In this document: piece after piece, positions 14,560-23,073 of the stretch
Layout of the letters: the number at the start of each line of letters is the position of its first letter
Position numbering within the stretch: position 1 is the stretch's first letter
Source of the DNA: Roseiarcus sp035656495
GTDB lineage: Bacteria; Pseudomonadota; Alphaproteobacteria; Rhizobiales; Beijerinckiaceae
NCBI GenBank assembly: GCA_035656495.1
Contig: DASRSL010000217.1
Coordinates: 1-23,477 of the forward strand
Direction: 5' to 3'
DNA: 23,477 nt
The notes under the pieces: model-generated
Database searches by the model: none
What the model was told of the DNA's origin: nothing
What the model saw: the letters and a program-made list of their open reading frames with translations, nothing else
Made by a program: the position numbers and the translations under genes

Positions 14560-14895
14560 TTATTCGACTTCGATTTCCCGGACGCGCAGCTCGCCCGGTC
14601 ATCTGCACGTGGGGGCGGCCGCACTCCGGACACGCGGCGAACCGCTCGGCGAGCGGCACGGTCTTGCCGCAGTCGAGGCGCCAGCCCCCGCTGGGAACGC
14701 GGTCGATCTCGAGCTGAGCCCCTGCGCGATCGTGCCGGCCGAGACGGCCGCAAAGCAGAACTGCAACGCGTCCGGCTCGACGTGGCTGAGAGTCCCGACT
14801 TCGACGAAGACCCGCCTCACCTTCTCCGCGCCCTGCTTTTTCGCCGCATCCGATGCGATGTCGACGATGCTCTCCGTCAACGCCATTTCGTGCAT
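14560..14895 (-). pseudogene. hypA: HypA-like hydrogenase nickel-incorporation gene, frameshifted
   Basis: HypA delivers nickel to [NiFe] hydrogenase (and sometimes urease) maturation. The N-terminus 'MHEMALTESIVDIASDAAKK' with the nickel ligand H2, and 'VRRVFVEVGTLSHVEPDALQ' and 'FCFAAVSAGTIAQG', are clear. The frame is lost at 14719-14722 (one G missing in a G-run on the coding strand). It continues as 'QLEIDRVPSGGWRLDCGKTV' and 'ERFAACPECGRPHVQMTG'. A second indel near 14594-14598 restores the first frame for 'GELRVREIEVE' and TAA. Net length, 111 residues, equals an intact HypA. The first zinc cysteine of the CxxC pair also appears to be Arg ('WRLDCG'). No ribosome-binding site is evident. 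No hydrogenase gene lies nearby. Confidence 0.8.
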
Positions 14896-15372
14896 GATGG
14901 GCCAGATCGAAAATTCGCCGCGGCCACACGGACCGAGGCGGCTCCCATCGCACATTCAATCGCCGCTCCGCCAGCTGCCGGCTCCTCGCATTCCGCCCCT
15001 GCGAAGTTTCGCCAGGTCCAGAGTAAACAGTAATTTCCTCGACTAACGTCGTATCTGCGTTCTATCTCGACGAGCTTCAACGGCGACACTATAGTGCTCT
15101 GCGTGGTTGCGACGGCGGCGATCGGCCGAGCGAGTCTGTTCGGCGCGCGGGCGTCCTTTCCATGTGATGCTCGGCAGCGTCATCATCGTCGCCATCGTCA
15201 ACCGCAGGTCGCTTCGGGGCTGCCCGCCGCGGTCCAGTTGACGTCCGCGGTGGGGAGGCTGTTCGCCTCGGTCATCGTCGACGTCGTCGTCAGGCGGAGG
15301 GAAAGCGCCGGGTTGGGAGCAGCCGATCGTGTTGGGGGGTAACGCTAGAGAACGAAGAGGAGGAGCCGCCAC
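14896..15372. other. Gene-free region upstream of the Liv operon
   Basis: These 477 bases separate the broken hypA (minus) from the Liv operon (plus) and hold no convincing gene. Open frames on both strands are compositional. A perfect palindrome CACTATAGTG at 15087-15096 supplies a TATAGT box in both directions. The last part contains AGGAGG (15358-15363), the ribosome-binding site of the binding-protein gene. Confidence 0.5.
15067..15095 (+). promoter_or_regulatory. Weak candidate sigma-70-type promoter before the Liv operon
   Basis: TCGACG (15067-15072) and TATAGT (15090-15095) are separated by 17 nt. The -10 box lies inside the palindrome CACTATAGTG, so it could also be an operator. It would leave a leader of about 270 nt before the ATG at 15373, which is long. 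The match is modest. Confidence 0.25.
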
Positions 15373-16647
15373 ATGTCCGCATCGAAGTTCCCCACAACAT
15401 TCGGCCCGAAGATCGGCCGCAGAACGCTTTTGAAAGCAGGTTTCGCCGCCGGCGTGATGCAGGCGACGGGTCCCTTCATCATCAAGGCGCGCGGCGAGGA
15501 GCCGATCAAGTTCGGTCTCGACAACCCCTTCACCGGCACCTACGCCGAAGAGGGCAGGCACGAGCAGATCGGCTGCCAGTTGGCCGTCGACGAGATCAAC
15601 AAGAAGGGCGGCATCCTCGGCCGCCCGGTCACCTTGATCTCGGAGGATTCCACCAGCACCGACACCGGCGTCGCGGTGTCGAAGGGGCACAAGCTGATCG
15701 ACCGCGACAAGGTCGACTTCCTGCTCGGCAACGTCAACTCGGCCATGGCGCTCGCGCTGGGCGACCTCTCGAGCCAAGCCAAGGTGCTGCATATCGTGAC
15801 GGGCGGCCACACCGACGCGGTGACCGGCAAGGACTGCCACTGGAACGTCTTCCGCGTCTGCAACACGACCCGCATGGAGACGGACGCCGTCTCCAAGCTC
15901 TTGTTCGAAAAATACGGTAAGAAATGGTATTTCATCACGCCGGACTACTCCTTCGGCCACACGCTCCAGGAAGGCTTCGAGGCGAACCTCAAGAAGTTCG
16001 GCGGAACCGAGGCCGGCGCGTCGCTCTCGCCGCTCGGAACCACGGATTTCTCGTCCTACCTGATCCAGGCTCAGGCGGCGAAGCCGGACGTCATTTTGTT
16101 CCTCGTCCAGGGGCAGGATGCAGTGAATGCGCTCAAGCAGGCGGTCCAGTTCGGCCTCGACAAGAAGTTCCATATCGCGGGTGCGCAGGCGGAGCTGGAG
16201 ACGCTCGAGGGGCTGCCGCCCGAGGCTCGGATCGGCACCTGGATGTTCGAATGGTACTGGGTCCAGCCGGACGTGGCCCACGTCGCCGACTTCGTCGCCG
16301 CGATCCGCAAGGTCAACGGCGGCAAGGCGCCGACCGCGCGCCACTGGTTCGGCTACGCCTCGGTCTGGAGTTGCGCGCTGATCGCCAATCAGCTCAAGAC
16401 GCTCGACGCCGTGAAGCTCGCCAAGGGCCTCGAGAACTTCACGCTGCCGCCCGAGGTCGCGCTGATGCCCGACAGGGTCTTCTACCGAGCCGGCGATCAT
16501 CAGCTGATGCCCAACGTCTATGTTGGCCACGCCGTCCCGCACGGCCCGCAACCGGAGGACCTGTTCCACGTCGACAGCGTCGTCAAAGGCGAAGACGTGG
16601 CGCTCCCGGTGGATCAGACCGGCTGCCACCTCTCCTATCCGGCCTGA
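15373..16647 (+). CDS. Liv-type ABC transporter substrate-binding protein
   Basis: Periplasmic binding protein (Peripla_BP_6 fold, 424 residues) that captures the ligand for the importer encoded downstream. The N-terminus has a twin-arginine-like motif 'GRRTLLKAG' (R16-R17) followed by a weakly hydrophobic stretch to about residue 40, so export may go through Tat. The mature domain opens with 'IKFGLDNPFTGTYAEEG' and shows 'AVDEINKKGGILGRPVTLIS', 'FLLGNVNSAMALALGDLSS' and 'DYSFGHTLQEGFEANLKKFG', all typical of the branched-chain amino acid/amide group. Ligand identity cannot be assigned; family members also bind amides, urea or aromatic compounds. AGGAGG lies 9 nt before the ATG. It is the first gene of a five-gene operon, with 45 bp to the permease. 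Confidence 0.92.
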   Translation: MSASKFPTTFGPKIGRRTLLKAGFAAGVMQATGPFIIKARGEEPIKFGLDNPFTGTYAEEGRHEQIGCQLAVDEINKKGGILGRPVTLISEDSTSTDTGVAVSKGHKLIDRDKVDFLLGNVNSAMALALGDLSSQAKVLHIVTGGHTDAVTGKDCHWNVFRVCNTTRMETDAVSKLLFEKYGKKWYFITPDYSFGHTLQEGFEANLKKFGGTEAGASLSPLGTTDFSSYLIQAQAAKPDVILFLVQGQDAVNALKQAVQFGLDKKFHIAGAQAELETLEGLPPEARIGTWMFEWYWVQPDVAHVADFVAAIRKVNGGKAPTARHWFGYASVWSCALIANQLKTLDAVKLAKGLENFTLPPEVALMPDRVFYRAGDHQLMPNVYVGHAVPHGPQPEDLFHVDSVVKGEDVALPVDQTGCHLSYPA

Positions 16648-16692
16648 GCTCGAGGAACAAGCGGACGCCGGCGCGGAGTCCGCACCGACCCG

Positions 16693-17559
16693 ATGACTGA
16701 GCTCATTCTCTACAACGTCTTCAACGGCCTCATCATCGGCGCGTTCTACGCGCTGATGGCGCTCGGCCTGTCGCTTATCCTCAACCTTTCCGGCGTGATC
16801 AATTTCGCCCACGGCGGGTTCCTGGCGTTCGGCGCCTATTTCGCCTATTCGCTGGCGCCCTATTTCGGCTTCTGGGGCGCGCTGGCCGCGGCGCCCGTGC
16901 TCACCGCGCTGCTCGGCTTTCTCGTCGAGCGCCTGCTGATCCGCCGCCTCTACGGACGCGATCCGCTTTACAGCCTGCTCTTGACCTTCGGTCTGGCTTT
17001 CATGCTCCAGGACGGCGCGCGCATCGTCTGGGGTTCGGAGACCCTTCCCTTCTCCGTGCCGGGATCGCTGAACAATGCGTTGAGCGCCGAATATTTCTTT
17101 CTCACCGGCTACCGCGTGTTCATGGTGGCGCTGGCGACGGCCACCGTGGCCGCCCTGTTCGCCGTGCTCAGATGGACGCGGATCGGCATGCGCATTCGCG
17201 CGGGCGTCGTCGATCTCGAAACGGTCTCCGCGCTCGGCGTCAACATCGGACGTCTGCGCAGCTTCAATTTCGCCCTCGGCATTTTCCTCGCCGGTCTCGC
17301 CGGGGTGCTGGCGGCGGGAATGCTCGGCCTGCAGCCGACCATCGGCAATGACCTCATCATGCCGAGCTTCGTCGCCATCATCATCGGCGGGCTCGGCAGC
17401 TTGCCCGGCACGCTGGTCGGCGGCCTTTTGATCGGCGTCGCTTCCGGCGTGACGACCGTGTTCTTTCCTTCCGCCAGCGAGGCGGTCATCTACGTTTTGA
17501 TGGCGCTCGTGCTGCTCGTTCGCCCGCGCGGACTATTCGGCGAGGAGGGCCGGCAATGA
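16693..17559 (+). CDS. livH: Liv-type ABC transporter permease (LivH family)
   Basis: An inner-membrane permease of 288 residues with about eight hydrophobic segments, the usual LivH size. Typical landmarks are the N-terminus 'LILYNVFNGLIIGAFYALMA', then 'LSLILNLSGVINFAHGGFLA', 'RIRAGVVDLETVSALGVNI' (the coupling-helix region that contacts the ATPases) and 'PSFVAIIIGGLGSLPGTLVG'. It pairs with the LivM-type permease to form the translocation path. Its last four bases, ATGA, contain the start of the next gene, so translation is coupled. The start ATG has only a weak, distant GGAG. Function follows from the operon; substrate is unknown. Confidence 0.93.
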   Translation: MTELILYNVFNGLIIGAFYALMALGLSLILNLSGVINFAHGGFLAFGAYFAYSLAPYFGFWGALAAAPVLTALLGFLVERLLIRRLYGRDPLYSLLLTFGLAFMLQDGARIVWGSETLPFSVPGSLNNALSAEYFFLTGYRVFMVALATATVAALFAVLRWTRIGMRIRAGVVDLETVSALGVNIGRLRSFNFALGIFLAGLAGVLAAGMLGLQPTIGNDLIMPSFVAIIIGGLGSLPGTLVGGLLIGVASGVTTVFFPSASEAVIYVLMALVLLVRPRGLFGEEGRQ

Positions 17560-18503
17560 AGCCCGAGCGGAGCTGGAAGCTGGCCGCCGACGCGCTGGTC
17601 TGGCTCCTGCTGTTGACCATGCCCTTTTGGATCGGCGCGGTCGGCGGCTACATCCAGCTCGGCACGCTCGTCGTCGTGATGGCGCTCGCCGCCACCGCTC
17701 TCAACTTCCTTATCGGCTTCACCGGCATCATGTCATTCGGCCACGCCGCCTTTTTCGGCCTCGGGGGCTATGGCGCGGGCCTGACGATCAAGTATCTCGT
17801 CCCGAACACGCTCCTCGGCATGGCGGTGGGCGTCGTGACGGCAATCGTCGCGGCGGCGATCATCGGGAAGCTGATCGTTCACCTGCGCGGCATCTATTTC
17901 GCCATGGTGACGATCGCTTTCGGACAGATCTTCTATTTCATCGCCTTCCGGTGGAACAATGTGACCGGCGGCGACGACGGGCTCTCGAACTGGCACCGCA
18001 TGCCGATCCACCTCGGCTTCATCAATATCGACATTCTCGACAGCGCGGTGACGTTCTATTACTTTGTTCTGTTCTTCTTCGCGCTGTCGCTCGCGGCCAT
18101 GGCCTGGGCGCTGCGTTCGCCGTTCGGCCGGACGCTGCTCGCGATCCGCGAAAACGAGCGCCGCGCGCGCTACCTGGGCATTCCGGTGGACAACCATATC
18201 TGGCTCTCGTGGCTGATCTCCTGCACATTCGCCGGCCTGGCCGGCACGCTTTATGTGTTGCTCAACAATTTCGCCGATCCGCACCAACTGCACTGGGAGC
18301 AGTCCGGCGAGTTCGTGATCATGGCCGTGCTCGGGGGCATGCGCTCCTTCTGGGGCCCGCTGGTCGGGGCGACGATCTTCATCGTCCTGCAGAACTACGT
18401 TTCGAGCATGACCGAGAACTGGATGTCGTTCATCGGCCTGTTCTTCGTGGTGATCGTGCTGTTCTTCCCCGACGGCGTGCTCGGAATCCTGCGCAAGGCG
18501 TGA
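17556..18503 (+). CDS. livM: Liv-type ABC transporter permease (LivM family)
   Basis: The second permease subunit, 315 residues and about eight to nine membrane helices. Conserved features are 'ATALNFLIGFTGIMSFGHAA' near the start, 'GIYFAMVTIAFGQIFYFIAF' in the middle and 'TLLAIRENERRARYLGIPVD' (the cytoplasmic loop that docks on the ATP-binding subunits), then 'AVLGGMRSFWGPLVGATIFI' near the end. It has no extra N-terminal domain, unlike some enterobacterial LivM proteins. The ATG overlaps the livH stop (ATGA) and GAGGAGGG lies just upstream within livH. A 3-nt gap separates it from the first ATPase gene. Confidence 0.93.
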   Translation: MKPERSWKLAADALVWLLLLTMPFWIGAVGGYIQLGTLVVVMALAATALNFLIGFTGIMSFGHAAFFGLGGYGAGLTIKYLVPNTLLGMAVGVVTAIVAAAIIGKLIVHLRGIYFAMVTIAFGQIFYFIAFRWNNVTGGDDGLSNWHRMPIHLGFINIDILDSAVTFYYFVLFFFALSLAAMAWALRSPFGRTLLAIRENERRARYLGIPVDNHIWLSWLISCTFAGLAGTLYVLLNNFADPHQLHWEQSGEFVIMAVLGGMRSFWGPLVGATIFIVLQNYVSSMTENWMSFIGLFFVVIVLFFPDGVLGILRKA

Positions 18504-18506
18504 TCG

Positions 18507-19259
18507 ATGAGCCTTCTCGAGGTCGAGAACGTGACCAAGCGCTTCGGGAGCCTCCTCGCCGTCGACAGCGTCTCGATGAGCGTGGATTCCGGGGAGTTGC
18601 GCGCGGTGATCGGGCCGAACGGCGCCGGCAAGACGACCTTCTTCAATCTCATCAGCGGATTCGTCAGGCCGGACGCGGGTCGGATCGTTCTCGACGGCCA
18701 CGACGTCACGGGCCTGTCTCCGGCCCGCCGGGTCTGGCGCGGCCTTGCCCGCACCTTTCAGATCACCGAGGTCTTCCCGAGGCTGACGGTCGGCGAGAAT
18801 CTCCAGATTCCGGTCGAGGTCGCCGCGGGCTTCCGGCTGCGGATCGGGCTGTCCGGCGCGGAGAGGCTCAAGGTCCGAGAGCGCGCCGACGAGCTTCTGG
18901 AATGGTCGGGGCTTGCGCGCAACGTCGGCAGGGCGGTGGGAGAACTCAGCCACGGCGACCAGAGAACGGTCGAGATCATGATGGCCCTCGCGTTGAACCC
19001 CCGCCTATTGCTGCTCGACGAGCCGACCGCAGGAATGGGCGAACGCGAAACCTACGAGATCGCGCAGCTTATCCGCCGGCTGCACCGCGAGAAGGGGCTC
19101 GCCATCGTCCTGATCGAGCATGACATGCGTCTCGTTCTGCGGATGGCCGACCGCGTCATGGTTCTCGACCGCGGCGCCGTTCTCGCGAACGGGGCGCCGG
19201 CGGAGATCGTCGCCAACGAGATGGTCCAGGCCGCCTATCTGGGAAAGGCCATCGCATGA
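18507..19259 (+). CDS. livG: Liv-type ABC transporter ATP-binding protein (LivG family)
   Basis: One of two ATPases energising the importer, 250 residues. Walker A is GPNGAGKT (36-43), the Q-loop Q85 is in 'ARTFQITEVFPRLTVGEN', the signature is LSHGDQ (147-152), Walker B is LLLLDE (167-172) and the switch histidine is H205 in 'IEHDM'. The signature has His and Asp where the classic motif is LSGGQ; LSHGDQ/LSYGQQ variants are normal in this subfamily, so the protein should be active. 'LLLDEPTAGMGERETYEIA' is also typical. It starts 3 nt after the LivM stop without a strong ribosome-binding site and its stop overlaps livF (ATGA). Confidence 0.93.
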   Translation: MSLLEVENVTKRFGSLLAVDSVSMSVDSGELRAVIGPNGAGKTTFFNLISGFVRPDAGRIVLDGHDVTGLSPARRVWRGLARTFQITEVFPRLTVGENLQIPVEVAAGFRLRIGLSGAERLKVRERADELLEWSGLARNVGRAVGELSHGDQRTVEIMMALALNPRLLLLDEPTAGMGERETYEIAQLIRRLHREKGLAIVLIEHDMRLVLRMADRVMVLDRGAVLANGAPAEIVANEMVQAAYLGKAIA

Positions 19260-19975
19260 CGGGCCGGGCCCTCGAAGCCGACGGCATCGACACCTTCTAC
19301 GGCAAGAGCCACATTCTCCACGGCGTCAGCCTCGAGGTCCGCGAAGGCGAGATCGTCGCCCTCTTGGGACGCAACGGCGCGGGCAAGACGACGACGCTGC
19401 GCAGCCTCGTCGGACTGACGCCGCCCCGCCGGGGAACGGTGCGCGTGTTCGGCGAGACGACCACCCGATGGCCGCCCTACCGCGTCGCGGCGCTCGGCGT
19501 CGGCTACGTCCCCGAAGGCCGACGCATCTTTTCTCCGCTCAGCGTCGAGGAAAATCTTAAGGTTCCGCTCGCGCGCCCCGGCCCCTGGACGATCGAGCGC
19601 GTCTTCCGCCTCTTTCCGCGCCTCGAGGAGCGAAGGAGCGCCAAAGGCCGCCAGCTGTCGGGCGGCGAACAGGAGATGCTGGCGATCGCCCGCGCGCTCG
19701 TCCTCAATCCGAAGCTCCTTCTGCTCGACGAGCCGTCGCAGGGCCTCGCGCCGCTCATCGTGCGGGAGGTTTTCAACGTCGTGGCGGCCGCCCGGCGCGA
19801 AGGCCTTTCGATCCTCCTGGTCGAGCAGAACGTGCGCGCGGCGGTCGAGATCGCCGACCGCGCCTATGTCCTCGAAGACGGCGCGATCGTCTACGCCGGC
19901 GAGGCGAGCGATCTGGCTGGCGACGAGCCCCGCATACGGGCCCTGGCCGGCGTCAGCGACTCGGCGTGGGGTTAG
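19256..19975 (+). CDS. livF: Liv-type ABC transporter ATP-binding protein (LivF family)
   Basis: The second ATPase of the importer, 239 residues, with Walker A GRNGAGKT (38-45), the LivF landmark 'GVGYVPEGRRIFSPLSVEEN', signature LSGGEQ (134-139), Walker B LLLLDE (154-159) and 'DEPSQGLAPLIV'. It should form a heterodimer with LivG under the two permeases. The start overlaps the end of livG (ATGA). Its TAG stop at 19973-19975 overlaps the TAA stop of the convergent RND pump gene, so the two transcription units run directly into each other with no room for an intergenic terminator. Confidence 0.93.
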   Translation: MTGRALEADGIDTFYGKSHILHGVSLEVREGEIVALLGRNGAGKTTTLRSLVGLTPPRRGTVRVFGETTTRWPPYRVAALGVGYVPEGRRIFSPLSVEENLKVPLARPGPWTIERVFRLFPRLEERRSAKGRQLSGGEQEMLAIARALVLNPKLLLLDEPSQGLAPLIVREVFNVVAAARREGLSILLVEQNVRAAVEIADRAYVLEDGAIVYAGEASDLAGDEPRIRALAGVSDSAWG

Positions 19976-22900
19976 GCGTGCCCCGGCCGCAGCCTGCGGC
20001 CCGAAAACAGCCCGTTCATCCAGGTGTTGAGCCGGTCGAGGTAGATGTAGACGATCGGCGTCGTGTAGAGCGTCAACCACTGGGAGACAAGCAGACCGCC
20101 GACCATCGCGATTCCCAGCGGCCTGCGCAGCTCCGCGCCGGCGCCGGTCTCGAGGGCGAGCGGCAGGGCCACGATCAGGGCGGAGACCGTGGTCATCATG
20201 ATCGGGCGGAAGCGCTGCAGGCAGGCGTGGTGCACGGCGTCGACCGGGCTCATCTTTTCCTCGCGTTCGGCGACCAGGGCGAAGTCGATCATCATGATCG
20301 CGTTCTTCTTGACGATGCCGATCAGGAGGAGGACGCCGATCAGCGCGATCAGGGTCAGATCGGTGCGCGTCGCGATCAGGATCAAGAGCGCGCCCACTCC
20401 GGCCGCCGGGAGGGCGGAGAGAATGGTGATCGGGTGGATGAAGCTCTCATAGAGCATGCCCATGATGATGTAGATCACCGCGATCGCCGCCATGACCAGG
20501 AGCGGCATGGTGACGAGCGAGGCCTGGAACGCCTGCGCCGTGCCCTCGAACTGCCCGACCAGGGTCGCCGGCGCGCCGATGCTGGCCCTGGCCGCGGTGA
20601 TGGCGTCGACCGCCTGGCTCAGCGACGCGCCTGGCGCGAGGTTGAACGACAGCGTCACTGACGGAAAGACGCCCTGGTGGTCGATGGTCAGCGGCTCGAC
20701 CTTGCGCGTCTCGTGCGTGACCGCTGACAGCGGGACCTGCCCGCCCGTCGCGTTCGTGACGTAGATGCTCGACAGGGCCTCTGGCCCGGATTGAAATCTC
20801 CTCTCGACCTCGAGGATCACATAAGCCTGTTGGGTCGGCAAATAGATATTCGCGATTTGCGCCTGCCCGAAGGCGTCCTCGAGCGCCGCGTCGATGTTGG
20901 TGATCGGCACGTTGAGGCTAGAAGCCCGATCCCGATCGACCTCGACGACGACATGGGGCGAGTGGATCTGCTGGTCCGAGGCGACCTCGCTAAGGATTTT
21001 CATGCCCTCGAGCTTTGCCAGCAAAATCGGAGCCCAGTGATTGAGCTCGTCCGGGTTCGTGTCGGTCAGCGTATACTGGTATTCCGCCTGCTCGAGCCGG
21101 CCGCCGATTCTGATGTCCGGCACGGACTGCATGTAGAACTTAACGCCGACCACCCTGGCGAGCGCGGGCCTGAGCCGCGCCATCACCTCCTGCACCGATG
21201 GCCGCTGTTTGAACGGCTTCAGCTGGGCGAACATGCGCGCCGTGCTCTCGCTGGGGTTGCCTCCGGTCGCGCCGGCGAAGCCGACGATGCCTGAGACGGC
21301 AGGATCCTTGAGGATGATGGCGGCACATTCATTCTCGATTTTCGCCATCGCGTCGAAGGAGGTGTCCTCGCGCGCCTGCGCCACGCCGATAAAGATGCCG
21401 GTGTCCTGTTCGGGTAAGAACCCCTTCGGGATCACGACGTAAAGGAACACCGTTCCGGCCATCAGCGCGATGGTGACGAGCAGCATCAGAAACTCGTGCC
21501 GCAGGGCCCAGACCAGCCCTCGGTCGTACAGGTCGCGCATGCGGTCGAAACCGCGCTCGAGCCAGCGGCTGACGCGGCCCTGCTGCTCGCCGCTCTCGCG
21601 GGTCAGAAACTGCGCGCACATCATCGGCGTTAGGGTCAGCGACACGAAGCCGGAGATGAATATCGCGAGAATCGTCACCATGCCGAATTCGTGGAAAAGC
21701 AGTCCGACCACGCCCGACATGAAGAGGACCGGAATAAAGACGGCCGCCAGCGACAGCGTGATGGAGAGAATGGTGAAGCCGATCTCGCCCGCGCCCTTGA
21801 GCGCGGCTTCAAGGGGCGGCTCCCCCGCCTCGATATGGCGGACGATGTTCTCGATCATCACGATCGCGTCGTCGACAAGGAACCCGATGGCGATCGTGAG
21901 CGCCATGAGCGACAGATTGTCGATGCTGTAGCCGAGCAGATACATCGCCGCAAACGTCGCGACGATCACGACTGGCAAGGTGATGCTCGGAATCACGGTC
22001 GCCCAGAACTTGCGCAGGAAGAGGAAGATCACCAGGACAACGAGCGCCATCGCCAACCCGAGAGTGAACTCGACGTCCGAGACGGAGGCGCGGATCGACA
22101 GGGAGCGGTCGGCGACGAGGTCGACGTGCACCGTGCGCGGGATCGACCTTTCGAGCTCAGGCATCATCGCCTTGACCTTGTCGACGACGTCGAGCGTGTT
22201 GGCGCCGGGCGCCTTGAAGATCAACAGAACCTCGGCCCGCTTGGTCCCGAACCAGGCGCCGGTGCGGGGCTTTTGCGGCCCGTCGACCACGGTCGCGATG
22301 TCCCCCAGCTCGACCGGCGCGCCGTTGCTGTAGGCCACGATCACCTTGCGGAACTGGGCGGCGTTGGTCAGCTGCTGGTTGACGTCGAGCGGAAACTCCT
22401 CGTGGCGGCCTTCGAGATTGCCCGTCGGTTGGAGAGCGCTTGCGGCGGTCAGCGCGGCGCTGATCTGCGCGAACCCCAGTCCTTTCGCCGCGAGCGCGTC
22501 GGGATTGAGCTGCACCTGCACGGCGGGCTCAGCTTGCCCGGCGATGAGCACCTGGCCGACGCCGCTCACCCGCGAGAGCGACTGGCCGATAAGGATGTTC
22601 GCGTACTGATCGAGCTCCTGGACCGGATAGGCGTCGGAATGAACCGCGTAGATGAGAATCGGCGCGTTGGCCGGATTGGCCACCCTGTAGGTCGGCGGGG
22701 TCGGAAGATTCTTGGGGAGAAGGGCGCTCGCGGCCTGGATCGCCTGCTCCACGTATCCGGCATCGGCAGTGATGCTTGTGCTCAAGTCGAACTGCAGCGT
22801 GATCGATGTCGAGCCGAGCCCGCTCGTCGAGGTCATCGAGGAGAGCCCGGGAATAGCCGTGAATTGGTCCTCGAGCGGCGTCGCCACGGTCGAGGCCATC

Positions 22901-23073
22901 ACGGTGGGGCTCGCGCCCGGGAGCTGCGCCGACACCGAGATCGTCGGGAACTCGACGTTGGGCAGCGCGGCGACCGGCAGCAGCGTGAAGCAGACCGCGC
23001 CGAACGCAAAAAGCCCGACCGTCATCAGCGCGGTCGCGATCGGCCGGCGGATGAAGACTTCCGAAATGTTCAT
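19972..23073 (-). CDS. RND-family multidrug efflux pump (HAE1/MdtC-like)
   Basis: A 1033-residue inner-membrane proton-driven efflux pump of the AcrB/MdtBC type. It begins 'NISEVFIRRPIATALMTVG', shows the 'PNVEFPTISVSAQLPGASP' porter segment, and has the proton-relay pair D401-D402 in 'IAIGFLVDDAIVMIENIVRH' (helix 4) and the relay lysine in 'GIVKKNAIMMIDFAL' (helix 10). Two large periplasmic loops and 12 helices are expected and the length is normal. Similarity by eye is nearest to MdtB/MdtC-type pumps; substrates cannot be deduced. Its ATG overlaps the stop of the adaptor gene (ATGA at 23070-23073), so the two are one operon. A matching outer-membrane channel is not in view. Confidence 0.95.
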   Translation of the reverse strand: MNISEVFIRRPIATALMTVGLFAFGAVCFTLLPVAALPNVEFPTISVSAQLPGASPTVMASTVATPLEDQFTAIPGLSSMTSTSGLGSTSITLQFDLSTSITADAGYVEQAIQAASALLPKNLPTPPTYRVANPANAPILIYAVHSDAYPVQELDQYANILIGQSLSRVSGVGQVLIAGQAEPAVQVQLNPDALAAKGLGFAQISAALTAASALQPTGNLEGRHEEFPLDVNQQLTNAAQFRKVIVAYSNGAPVELGDIATVVDGPQKPRTGAWFGTKRAEVLLIFKAPGANTLDVVDKVKAMMPELERSIPRTVHVDLVADRSLSIRASVSDVEFTLGLAMALVVLVIFLFLRKFWATVIPSITLPVVIVATFAAMYLLGYSIDNLSLMALTIAIGFLVDDAIVMIENIVRHIEAGEPPLEAALKGAGEIGFTILSITLSLAAVFIPVLFMSGVVGLLFHEFGMVTILAIFISGFVSLTLTPMMCAQFLTRESGEQQGRVSRWLERGFDRMRDLYDRGLVWALRHEFLMLLVTIALMAGTVFLYVVIPKGFLPEQDTGIFIGVAQAREDTSFDAMAKIENECAAIILKDPAVSGIVGFAGATGGNPSESTARMFAQLKPFKQRPSVQEVMARLRPALARVVGVKFYMQSVPDIRIGGRLEQAEYQYTLTDTNPDELNHWAPILLAKLEGMKILSEVASDQQIHSPHVVVEVDRDRASSLNVPITNIDAALEDAFGQAQIANIYLPTQQAYVILEVERRFQSGPEALSSIYVTNATGGQVPLSAVTHETRKVEPLTIDHQGVFPSVTLSFNLAPGASLSQAVDAITAARASIGAPATLVGQFEGTAQAFQASLVTMPLLVMAAIAVIYIIMGMLYESFIHPITILSALPAAGVGALLILIATRTDLTLIALIGVLLLIGIVKKNAIMMIDFALVAEREEKMSPVDAVHHACLQRFRPIMMTTVSALIVALPLALETGAGAELRRPLGIAMVGGLLVSQWLTLYTTPIVYIYLDRLNTWMNGLFSGRRLRPGHA

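Noticed and set aside
13350..14753. 467-codon minus-strand open frame
   Set aside because: It runs antisense through the GH43 remnant, the inverted repeat and the small beta-rich gene. It covers only part of the hypA region, and only in the frame of the hypA middle segment, so it is not one gene.
15043..16812. 589-codon minus-strand open frame
   Set aside because: Antisense shadow of the Liv binding-protein gene and its leader; composition is typical of G+C-rich third-position effects.
17733..18953. 406-codon minus-strand open frame across livM and livG
   Set aside because: Antisense shadow spanning two real genes of the Liv operon; no domain visible.
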